Of a stretch of 64,000 nt of DNA, positions 37,301 to 49,300 are shown one piece after another. The position numbers and the translations under genes were made by a program. Source of the stretch: Sceloporus undulatus (taxonomy: Eukaryota; Chordata; Lepidosauria; Squamata; Phrynosomatidae); NCBI RefSeq assembly GCF_019175285.1, contig NC_056525.1, positions 131,108,019 through 131,172,018 on the forward strand, written 5' to 3'. The first letter of the stretch is position 1, and each line of letters opens with the position of its first letter. Under the pieces are notes generated by a model. It was not told the origin of the DNA and searched no databases. It worked only from the letters and a program-made list of their open reading frames with translations.

Positions 37301-40300
37301 CTCTCCACTTCTCTCCCCTTTTCTCCATCCCTTTTCCCATCCTATCTGGTCCCCGCTATACATTTCTTTTTTACAAATCTTCCATTGATTTTTCGATTGT
37401 AGACTACTGTTTTAATGTCTGTCTGGTTTAATCTCTTTTTAGTATTAAAGTGTTTTTATATGGGGGGGGGAGGAGATAGGACTCTTAGAATTTTAACGTT
37501 ATCCTCTTTTATTGTGTAATCCACTTGGATTCGAAGTGATTAAGCGGAATAATAATAATAATATAATCAATATTTCTTCATTCACTACCGTATTTTCCAG
37601 CGTAAAGGCGACTCTTTAAGTCTGCCTTATGCGCAAGATTTTACCCCAGAGACAGGTGAATGGCACAGCCACTCCCTGTCTCTGGGGTCCTTGCTGGGCC
37701 TTTCCCAGCCAGCCAGCACTCGCGCGCCGACTGGAGGCAAGCCCTCTGGAGGCCTGAGAGAGGATCCGCGGCGGCTGGGCTCTCGACGCCATTTTTCTTC
37801 CAAAAGGGGACGGAGAAGCGGCTCCAGAGCCGGCCGGGCCAAGGAAAAGAGCCGGCCCCTTACTCCTCGCCGCCGCCGCCACCGGGATCCTCCGATCCTC
37901 CAGCAGCTTCAGAGTCCGCCGCGGAATCCGTGGAGGAGTGGAGGGAGTGGAGGATCCTGGGTGGCGGCAGCGGTGGCTTCCACAGTGGACTGAAGCCACT
38001 GGAGGACGGAGGATCCCCAGTGGTGGCGCGGCGGCGGCGCTGAGGAGTAAGGGGCCGGCTCTTTTCCTCGGCCCGGCCGGCTCTGGAGCTGCTTCCCTGC
38101 TGCCTTTTGGAAGAAAAATGGCGGTGAGAGCCCAGCTGTCGTGGGTCCTTTCTCAGGCCTCCAGAGAGGCCCCCTCCAGCTGGTGCGTGACCCCCTCAGG
38201 GGAGGCCAGGGATGCTGCCGGCGGGAGACTTTGCGGTCACCTTATACCCCCCGTTGCCTTATATGCCGGAAAATACGGTACTTGTTTTTCTTGTTCTTCA
38301 GCCTAAAATGCTAAAGCTGGAAATGTGTGACTTGTAGTGAAATTAGTCTCCCTTGCCGTTGTTCTCATGACACCCCTGAATACACTTTCAGACTTGCCTG
38401 CTACATTTGCTGCCACACCTTTCAGCTTTGGATTAGCTTCACTTCTCTATTTCAAAAGAGGTGTCACTCTAGCTGTGGTTGGACTGCACCTTCCATTACC
38501 CTAATCAACATATCCCATAGTGTTCTCACTCAGAAATTGTGGGAACTTCATTCCATAAATATTTGGAGATTGCTAGTGTCTTATGTGTGTGAAAATCAGT
38601 TGAGAACACACTTCAAGAAAGTTTCTAAGGGGGATTTTGAAGCCATATATTCTGGAAGAGTTCTACACACCATGAACATCAATCAGTGATTTTGCTGTTT
38701 CTTACAGTTTTCTTGCACACATCTCATCCTGTATTTTTTATTTCTCCTAAAGGTTTGTTGTTGAACTTTGTGAACCAATTCAAGTAAAGCAGCTGGACAT
38801 TGCCAATCATGAATTATTCTCATCTACTCCCAAGGACTTCCTGGTGTCTATCAGTGACAGGTATGACTCATGATACTAATACAAATATGAAAGATATTTC
38901 TGCAGCACTCAGCAAAGCAGAACATATCTCATTATACTCAAATATTTCCATACATTCAATATGTAGCAGTCTGACTTAACAGGCTTATACTGTACTGCAG
39001 TTTTCCCATTTATTTGTCTGTCTAGAAAGAAACATTGAATGAGTGCATTGGAACATGGCCTTAGAAATGCACAGCTTTAAAATTGGTGACTTTAGGAACA
39101 TAAGAAGCTGCCATATACCAGAACATTGGTCCTCCTAGCCCAGCATTGTCAGCTGTAACTTGTAACCACGGCTCTCCATGTTTTAGACAGGATTCTTTCC
39201 CAATGTTACCTGGAGATCAGTGGATGTGCCAAGTATGTTTAGCTTCCAAAATCAGATAGGTTTGTTTAGAGTAGCCAGAGTATTTTGTTTACTAGCATGC
39301 CAACTGTTTTACATGCATTTCAAAGTGGAAGCTTCACATGGTTTAAATACTATTTTTTAAAAAATCATATAGATGGAATAGAATGTGCTGTGCAGCCATT
39401 TCAGTAACAATAACTTACATTTGTAAGAACTACTTATAGCTGAAGTACAAATATAGTAGAGTCTTGATTATCCGTCCTTCGGTTATCCGACATTCCGGAT
39501 TATCCAACGTCTCATGGTTCTTCGTGAGGGTGCATGCGCTCTCACAAAGAAGCATGGGACGTCAGATAATGATGCGGCAGCTTAGTTTTCCACAGCCCGA
39601 AGGGAGTCTGCGGAAACCAAGCCTCCGAGAAGAGGCCAGGGCCGAGTGCCCAGACCTCTCCTCCATGCGGCTTGGATTTCTTCAGCCCAAAGGGACTCCA
39701 GGGAAACCAAGCCTCCAAGAAGAGACCTGGAGTGAATGCCCACGCCTCTCCTCGGCGACACTTGGATTTCTAAAAAATAAATAAAACTTTAATTTATATT
39801 CCGCTTTTAGTTACTACAATCAAAGCAGTGTACATACAACCTTTAAAAAATACAATATATACAATTCCCCCCCCCCCCTTCAGGCTGACGAAATTCAAGC
39901 TGCCGAGGAAACGACTGGACTGAGTGCACACACCTCTCCTCGGTGAGGACTCCCTTTGGGCCGAGGAAATCCAAGCCTCACCGAGGAGAGGCTTGAATTT
40001 CTTCAGCCTAAAGGGAGTGCGCGGACTGAATGCCCACACCTCTCCTTGGCCAGGCTTGGATTTCTTCAGCCTAAAGGGAGTCCGTGGACTCCCTTCGGGC
40101 TGAGGAAATTCAAGCTGCCGAGGAGATGCCTGGACTGAATGCCCACACCTCTCCTTGGCGAGGCTTCGATTTCTTCAGTCCGTGGACTCCCTTCAGGCTG
40201 AGGAAATTCGAGACGCCTGGACCAAGCCTGGACCACACCTCTCCTCGGCAAGGCTTGGATTTCTTCAGCCTGAAGGGAATCCGCAGACTCTCTTTGGGCT

Positions 40301-43300
40301 GAGAAAATCCAAGCCGCGAAGGAGAGGACTGGGCCAATCGCCCAGTCCTCTCCTTTGCAGCCTGGAACCTTGGCCCTCTCCCAGCCCTGGCAGACTCTGC
40401 CCCAGGCAGTCAAGCCAGGGCAGAAGCCGCCACGGAGGAAGCAGGACAGGAGGTAAACTGGGAAGGAGGGAGGGAGGGCAGGGGAGGGGAGAGACCTTTG
40501 TCCCCAATGGCGGGTGCGCGCGCCGTCATTGGGGACAACTTCATGGCCCCTCTGGATTATCTGACATTTTTGGTTATCCGACTATCAGTCTGCCCATTTA
40601 TGTCAGATAATTGGGACTCTACTGTAATTGGTACTTTCAAGTGATATGTGCCTCGGTGTGCTTAAAATAGTTCAAGTACAAATAATTGGTATATTTACTG
40701 TGTGTGTTCTGTTCTAGATATCCAACAAACAAGTGGGTCAAGCTAGGCACTTTTCATGCTAGAGATGAGAGAAATGTTCAGAGCTTTCCACTGGATGAAC
40801 AGATGTATGCCAAATATGTAAAGGTAACTTACTTACAGTGATTGCAAGTGTCTTTCTCAGATGAGAAAAATGCTGATGTTGACTATAGTAAGGCAAATTC
40901 TCACACTTACCAAACTGGGCTCTGCGCAGTAGGGCAGTGAGCTCATGCATACAATTCCATTCAGAAAGCCTAGTTAAATTCTGCATATTACTCATAGTAT
41001 TTTTGTTAAATACCTGTGATAATCACAAGTATGACAACTGTTAGAAGTGTTTGTGGCTCCTTTCAATCCTCCCACTCTCTGTTGGCAGGAGAACACTACT
41101 CTTGGTTCCAATTTATTGTCACAGCAGCCCTTATTTATTTATTTATTTATTTATTGTGCTTGCTAAAGAGAACAAGTAAATCATTACCCTGTTTTACTTC
41201 TTCTCTTGGGCATTATTGTTTTTTCTACTATTTTCCATCTATAGACAAAATTAGATGCTGTTGAAGAGGACAAACAAGAGAAACTGCTGAGACACGTACA
41301 TTGTCATGTTATTAACTGAGAACATAATTCCCTATTTTGTTTCTAGTTTTGTCTTCCATTTTTTTAAAAAAACATGATAGGAGTAAACTGATAGTTACAG
41401 TAATTGGGCAAGTTAAATGTTGCCACTTAGCATAGAGACAGAGTTTTGAGTGCCATTTTTTATCCATTGTCCCTTAAAACAGGGCTTGACCTCATATGAC
41501 TGCCCTATGGCCCTGCCTGCTTTTTGAGCTGTAGAATTTCTGAAAACCTCTTCCATCTGCTTTCCGGAGCGGGGGGGGGGGGGGGGGAAACAAAAAAAAC
41601 CCCTAAAAAAAAAAAATTTCTTCTAAAGCAAAGTGTGTGTGACCTCACTTTGCAGTCAGGATAAGCAGTTCAAGTCAGAAGTGAATTTCTGATCATGTCC
41701 ATTTTAAAACAAGATTTGAGGGGAAACATTTTTTGCCAGTTACAGCACAAAATTCTCCCCTGAGTCTTCTGAAAATGTCTGCCCATCTTAAAATGAAAAC
41801 ATATCTAACAGGCAAGAAATCTTAAGCTAAATATAATTTAAAGTATAAGTTTTTAGGTTTTAGTACATTATAATTTCTATTAATTTCAACCTCAGAATTA
41901 TCTCCTAGGTGTTTTTAAGGCTATGAGGTCTTCTGTACCTTTCAGTGTACTTTTTTAGATCAGCTTCATACTTCTTGGCACTGTCAGCACTCCATTCTGA
42001 TGGGGAATAAATATATTGTATAGATTTCTATGTAAAAGTGTCCAATTGTATAGCAAGTCTCCATTGCCTGGAAGACTGCAGTTTTACTTTTCTGTGCAAA
42101 CAGTCCCAGGAACCCCAGCACAATCACCTTGTTGACAACTTGTTCCTGCCATGCTCACACAGACTCTGCCTTGAAACCAACTCTTGCGTTTTATATTTAG
42201 GGACCTTAAACTGGCTACGACAATGGATCAGAGCAGGGTCACTGTTAAAGAAGATATTTATTACTTCAAGTGAGAGTGAAAATGAGAATTGGTCTCTGTA
42301 GCAGTAGGCAGAATCAGAGAAACCAAAATCGTAAAGAATTGTTAGAAAGTCTAAATTTAGAATTAAGAATGCACTTTGTAAGTTCATTAAAAGTTGCAAA
42401 GAATCTACAGAGCTCAAAAGCATAAACTTAACTTCCAGATGCCATATTGAAAACAAAGATTCCACATTGGAGAGGTAGGGCACATTTGGGGCAAGGAGAA
42501 GCCAAGCAGTAAAGCAGGGGTAGGCAACCTGCGGCCCGCGGGCCGGATGCAGGCCGGCGAGGCCTTGGGACCGGCCCCAGGCCAGTCCTGCCGCCGATTG
42601 CCGCCGGGGCCTTTGGCGTCTCGCGCGAGGGGCATGGTGGGGCAATTGTCTATAGAAGCCTCAGAAACATGCATTTATCTTAACATTTTTTTAAAAAGCA
42701 GCAAAATTTTTTGCGTGTCCTCCATTTTTTATTTAAAAAGTGCCCTCCATTTGAAAATTTTGCCCTACATTTGTCCTGGTTTATTTATTTATTTATTTAT
42801 TTAAAAATTATTCAATTATTTATTTTTTGGCTTCGGCCCCCCAGTTGTCTGAGGGACAGCAACCTGGCCCCCGGCTCAAAAGGGTTGCCTACCCCTGCAG
42901 TAAAGGGAGCAGATTCACACTTTGATTGACTTGTTGGACATGTCAGTGACTCAGGTGTGTGGTGGTGGTGGGGTTTCTTTAAATACAAGTGCTCAGAGTC
43001 AATTCATAAATTACCTGTTTATTGTGTTTATTACCAAAAAATATCTACAACCTCTCAGGCTCAGTCAACATCACAGGCTTCTCAATTTAATAAAGATACA
43101 GTGACAAATGAAAATGTTATGAGTCAATCATCTTCAGCAGCAGAGGCTTCTCACATAAATTATACAATCGAAATATAAGAGTCAGTGAGATAAGAAGTAC
43201 AAGAAGCAGTTCATTAGTCAGAATTTCTAAAATGCAATTACTTTACTGTAAATAATTTAAGCAATTTAGTGCAATTTAAACAATTGAAAGTGTAATTAGC

Positions 43301-46300
43301 AGGGGAATTAATTCATTGCTGAGATAGTGTAATATTACAATACACTGCTACCTCGGGTTACGAAATTAATTCGTTCCGCCGCTCCGTTCGTAACCCGAGT
43401 AATTTCGCAACCCGAAAAGGCTTTCCGTTAGCGCTGGAAAGCCGCTAGCCGCGCTTTGCGTTTGAATTTCGCGCCGAAAAAAATTTCGTAACCCGAAAAA
43501 AATATCGTATCCCGGAACAGTTTTTTTCCAATCTAACTTTTTCGTATCCCGGAAATTTCGTAACGCGATCAATTCGTATCCCGGGGTACCACTGTATACT
43601 CAAATATTCAGGAAAAAGATGTGAAGTGGAGAGTAAGCAAGGCATTGTGGTTCTTTGAGAGGCAGAGAAAAAACAAAGTATTTAGTTTCAACAGAATAAA
43701 ATTAATAGAAAGTTGTCTGATGACAGCTTAGTTCTTTCAGAATTGGAAATTTTTAAAAGGTTAATGGGATTGGAATGGGAGAATCCATTGAATAATAGGA
43801 GAGTTATTAATTATGGGAGAATCCATTGAATAATAAGAGAGTTATTAATTAAGTAAAGCAGGAAGCTTTACTTATATGAGAAAGAATTGATGATTGATTA
43901 GCAGTTCTTTTAGTTGATATTCCAGTTTCCGCTCTAGTCATCAACTTGGTACTCCTGAGGGAAGGAGACAACTCTTAAAAATGAGAAAAGGATTATTGTA
44001 GGGCTAAATAAAGTTCATGATACATCAGTTTGGTGATAAGAACCTCAGTAGCAACATCTGTATTTGTAGGAATGGGGATATTGTGGGTACAGGCAGTCAT
44101 GGATGGTGAGGACATAAGTGCTTGCACTTTGCAAAAGCAATTACATAGATTAGACAGTACTGTATGTGGCAGATGTAAGCTATGATGCTACAGCCTTTTC
44201 AACCAGAGCAATTTCATCAGCAGCCATAGGCGTTCCTTATAGCTTAAGCACCGGGAAGTGGACCAGAAGGCTAGACCAAATTTACCATATATACTCTTGT
44301 ATAAGCTGAAAAATTTGTATCAAAAATAGACCCAAAAAACCTGGATTGACTTATACACAGGCCAATAATCTGTTAGAGATAGCAGCAGTGGAGTAGGTGC
44401 TTTTAAGCAAGAGATTCAAAGGTGTTCATTTTCAGTTCTTCCCAATGTCCAAGTACAGTGGTGGGGTTATATAGGCCTGTCTTAGACGTCAATTACTTCA
44501 GTATATTCAGAAAGGAAACATTACAAACTTAGACAAATTACATTTAGGCCCTCTTAGGGGGCGACTGGAAACCATGCCCTATGAGGAACGAATTAGGAGC
44601 TGGGGATGTTTCGCCTGGAGAAGAAAAGGTTAATAGGTGATATGATAGCCCTGTTTAAATATTTGAAGGGATGTCATATTGAGGAGGGAGCAAGCTTGTT
44701 TTCTGCTGCTCCAGAGAACAAGACCCGGACCATTGGATGCAAGCTACAGGAAAAGAGATACCACCTCAACATTAGGAGGAACTTCCTGACAGTAAGGGCT
44801 GTTCGACAGTGGAACACACTCCCTTGGAGTGTAGTGGAGTCTCCTTTCTTGGAAGTCTTTAAACAGAGGCTGGATGACCATCTTTTAGGGATGCTTTGAT
44901 TGAGAGTTCCTGTATGGCAGGGGGTTGGACTGGATGGCCCTTGTGGTCTCTTCCATCTCTACAGTTCTATGATTCTTTCTATCTGTACACATGGAAGAAG
45001 CATATTTTTCATTTCCCCATAATTCCACTTTACCTCACAGTACCCATGAGGAAAGTAATCAGGATGAAGCATTAGACAACGAGAAGAAAAAGCCACCCTA
45101 CTGGTTGGAGAGTATTTGGATATGGATTTAGAAATATGGACTTAGAAATTGCTCAAGCCTGATGAGGGATATCAAATATGTCTCATGTAATGTAGGAGGT
45201 TTTAATACTCCCCAAAAGAGAAGTGATTTTCCACTACAGTCGGCCCTCTGTATCCATGGATTCAGCCATCTACAGCTTAAAAATATTTTTTAAAAGGATA
45301 AATTCCAAAAAGCAAATCTTGGTTTTGCCATTATGTAAGCGATGACATTTTATTATGCCATTGTATATAATGAGATTTGCATATCCATGGATTTTGGTAT
45401 CCACCACTATAGCAGGTACCAAGAGTCCGCTGTGCTTACAGAAATGGAATTATGAGTTAATTTTTCTTCAAGAGACATACAAATGTAAGATACTTAGGAG
45501 TCGAACAATTACAAGGATAAAAAACTTCGATTTTTTGGAATATATGCTATTGAATATATATGCCCTTAGAAAATAAAATATCTTTTTATGCAAAGCTATT
45601 GGAGCTTGGAGGCAGTGGTAGCAACAGATTAGAATTCTGAGAGTTCCTGTTTCATTCAGTTTGGCACAAGTAACTCACATATAGTAGATTGTTCCTTCAG
45701 TCTCCCCAGAATGACCATTCATGGCGAGTATCAACCTCTCAATTTCTCCTCTCTATATGAAGTATAGGGCTGAAACAGAACTACCCTTAGCGCCAGTTTC
45801 GGGGCCATGACAGAGCATGGCGTTTACACACCGCACACTCTTACACCACCCCAAAGATGGCATCATGCCACCAGCATGCCCATGCGGTGCTGTGTTTACA
45901 CGCTGCATGGTGCAGGAACGCTGGAAAGCTGTGGCAGCACTGGAAAAGCTAGCTTCTTGCCTCAGCCCTGATCTGGCTTTCTGAGAGACGGCTTAAAGCT
46001 GCCCGTTCAGGGCTGTCTGTTTCAGCCCATACATAGGAGAGTAATAAGAGCAATATCAAGTTTATTAAGTAAACTTGAGTAATATTGAGTAAAGGTTTTT
46101 CAACCTAACAATAATGATAGCACTATACGTATTTCAGAGTTACAACCTGTACTTACTTTAATCTTTTCATGGACCTTAGACCACTATCAATACTTCCCTT
46201 TATACCAGATCCAGATCCTAACTCAATCCCACCAATCTGACAGTTAAACATCCAGAGCCAGGAAAAATTAAAATGCTTGGGAAGTGATGATTTGATAGTA

Positions 46301-49300
46301 TGGGTGTCTCTAACATACACAAGAACTGCAAGTTCACAGTTATTAGTGATCTTGTTCATGCAGCAAGAAATCAAGAGATCAAAATTATTAGTGAGTTATG
46401 ACCACTTCCAGAAAGCCATGTTTGGAGAGTGAGAAGTGAAAATATAAGTGGTAGGGACTTAGGAAGAAATGAAAAATGTGACATAAGATGTGTTGACAGT
46501 GTAGCAAACAGTCTACTAAATTATAGGTTACAATTCAGAATGTAAAGATAATATACTCAAAAAAAGATAATCATGTTTATAAATACAAGGAAGATAAAGC
46601 AAAATGAAAAAAATGTTTTTGACAAGTATTTCTCACATAAAATTGAGTTGACTTCATTATGTGTTATATACATGTGTTATATATGCAATTTTGGCTGCAT
46701 TTTGATTTTCTAAAAAAAAAGTTAATGTCCTTTTAAATTAAGATACAAATAACCTAGATTTTGTTATTTTCCCCCCAATTTTCACCCAAAATATTATTTT
46801 TCTTCTGTACTGTGGAAGGTAGATAAAATTAAAAAATGATAGGCAAGTGAAGTACAAGCTGCTCAACAATTTAACTCTTAAATGACTCTTGTGTTTTTCC
46901 CCCAGAGACATTTTTTTCTTACTGCTCTGTAATTAAAAGCGTGGCAGATACTCTAGCCGTATAACACTAAGAAACTAGAGTAATTTAGTTGGCATGTTTA
47001 CTCCTTAATATATTAATCTTACCTTTCCTGCAAATTAATCCTTGTAGCTTTGTTTCAGAGGCGCTAGAGAGGGCAGGAAGGGGAATAGGTAAAAATCCTG
47101 GTTTTTGCTTGTGTAAGTAGCTAATTGTTGCCTGTGGCATGCATACATTCTACTGACATTTCTTTCTTTTTTCCTCTTTTCTCTGCTTCAGATGTTCATC
47201 AAGTACTTAAAGGTTAGCAACATCTTCATAATGTTGAATCTCTAGGGCGTGGATGCACACTTTGACTCACCACATGAATGCATGCAAGAGTAGAACCTGG
47301 CAAGATTATTACTGTTATCATATGGCTAATATCAATTTGTTTGTTCTTTTTTACAAGAACTGTCCATTCATACACCTTAGGGCTTTCATTCTTAATGTGT
47401 GTGTGTTTTGTTTGTTTTTTACTTAGGTGGAGTTGGTATCGCATTTTGGATCAGAACATTTTTGTCCTTTAAGCCTTATAAGGTAATTCTCAATGAAACT
47501 GAAGAGAGGTTGTTAATCTGTTGTGCTCTTCAACATGGTCTTTTGTTGCTAACCACACCCTGTCTGCCAGATGTGGAGCTTCTGAAGTTATATGTTGGAT
47601 ATTTATCATGAGGGCCGATGCTTGTATGTACAAGATAGAAACATCCAAGATTGGGTTATCTCCTTTCATTGCCCAGGAGAGGCAAGGATCCCATCACAGG
47701 AAGAAAAAGTGAAAGTACATATACCCTGGTTCCTCCTCCAGTTCTGCTTGTAGCCATGCTAGAAAAAAATATTTAAGCAAGGAATATGTAAGTAAAGCAG
47801 AAGAGATGACAAAATGAAGGACACATGGAACAAATAGCCATATGAAGGTGAACCCCAGATTCTAAAAAGTGAGGTGAAAACTGCAATAAGAAATAGCAAA
47901 AAACAAATCAGGAACAGATAATATTCCAGTTGAACTGCTGAAATCCACATTGACAGAGTCAGCTCTAGTGCTAAGCAACATATGTCAACAGATATGGAAA
48001 ACAAAATGATGGCCAACAGATTGGAAATGATCAATATACATCTCCATTTACAAAAAAGGAAATACAAGAGACTGCTGTAATTATAGAACCACAGCACTGA
48101 TCTCCCATGCAAGCATAATCATGCTTAAAATTCTGCAACATAGACTCCAACCATACATGGAGAGAGAAATCCCAGAGGTCCAAGTGGGGTTCAGGAAAGA
48201 AAGAGACACTAGGGACCACATGCAAACATGCAATGGCTAATGGAGTGCTCCAGGGAATTCCAAAAGAAAATCAGAATGTGCTTTATAGACTATAGCAAAG
48301 CCTTTGCATAGATCTTAAAAGGCAATGGAATGCCCTTAAAGACATGGGAATGCCAACACATCTGATAATCCTGATGAGGAATCTGTACTCAGATGAAGAG
48401 ATTACTGTCAGAACAGAACATGGAGAAACAATGGTTCCCAATTGGCAAAGGGGTCAGATAAGGTATTCTTTCATCCTATCTGTTCAACTTCTATGCAGAA
48501 CATATTATAAGAAAAGCAGGCTTGGCCACAGAAGGAGGGGTGAAAATAGGAAAAAGGCATATCAACTATCTAAGATATGCGTATGACACCAAAGTACTAG
48601 CAGAAAACCTCACAGACTTGGAAAGCTACTAAGGAAGATCAAAGAAGAAAGTGCAATGTTGAATATGAAGAAAACAAAAATATTGACTAGCAAGGACCTT
48701 CACAAGTTCAACCTCGACAATGAAGAAATAGTAAAAGAATTCCCATACCTGGGATCAAACCTTGATAGAAATGGGGACTGCAGTCAAGAAATCAGAAGAA
48801 AATTAAGAATGGGGAGGGTGGCTATGAAAGAACTAGAAAAGATTCTAAAATGCAAAGATATACAACTGAGCACAACTTACCTGGCAGGGGAGACACCATG
48901 ATCACAACTGAGCACAAAAGTTAGAATCATACAAGCCATCGTATTCCCTATTACCATGTATGGATGTGAGAGCTGGACAGTTAAGATGATAGGAAGAAAA
49001 CCAATTCATTTGAGATGTGGTGCTGGAGAAGAGTGCTGAGGATCCTATGGACAGTGAAAAGGACAAACAAACAGGTCCTAGAGCAGATCAAGCCGGAAAC
49101 CTCCCTTGAAGTCAAGATGACCAAACTGAGGCTGTTGTACTTCAGACACATCATGAGAAGGAAGGACTCATTGGAAAAGACAATAATGCTGGGAAAGGTG
49201 GAGGGAAGTAAGAAGAGAGAAGGCCACATGCTTTCTATTAAGGAGGTTATGGATATGGGATTGCAGGATTTAAGCAGAGCAGTGGAAGACAGAGGGTCTT

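Noticed and set aside
37616-38306. Several 100-127-codon overlapping frames on both strands
   Set aside because: They arise from GC-rich palindromic MITE arms; low-complexity Arg/Pro/Ser composition and mirror-image frames.
40155-40610. 151-codon plus-strand frame in the Tigger-like element
   Set aside because: It consists of the internal repeat array translated; no domain is recognisable.
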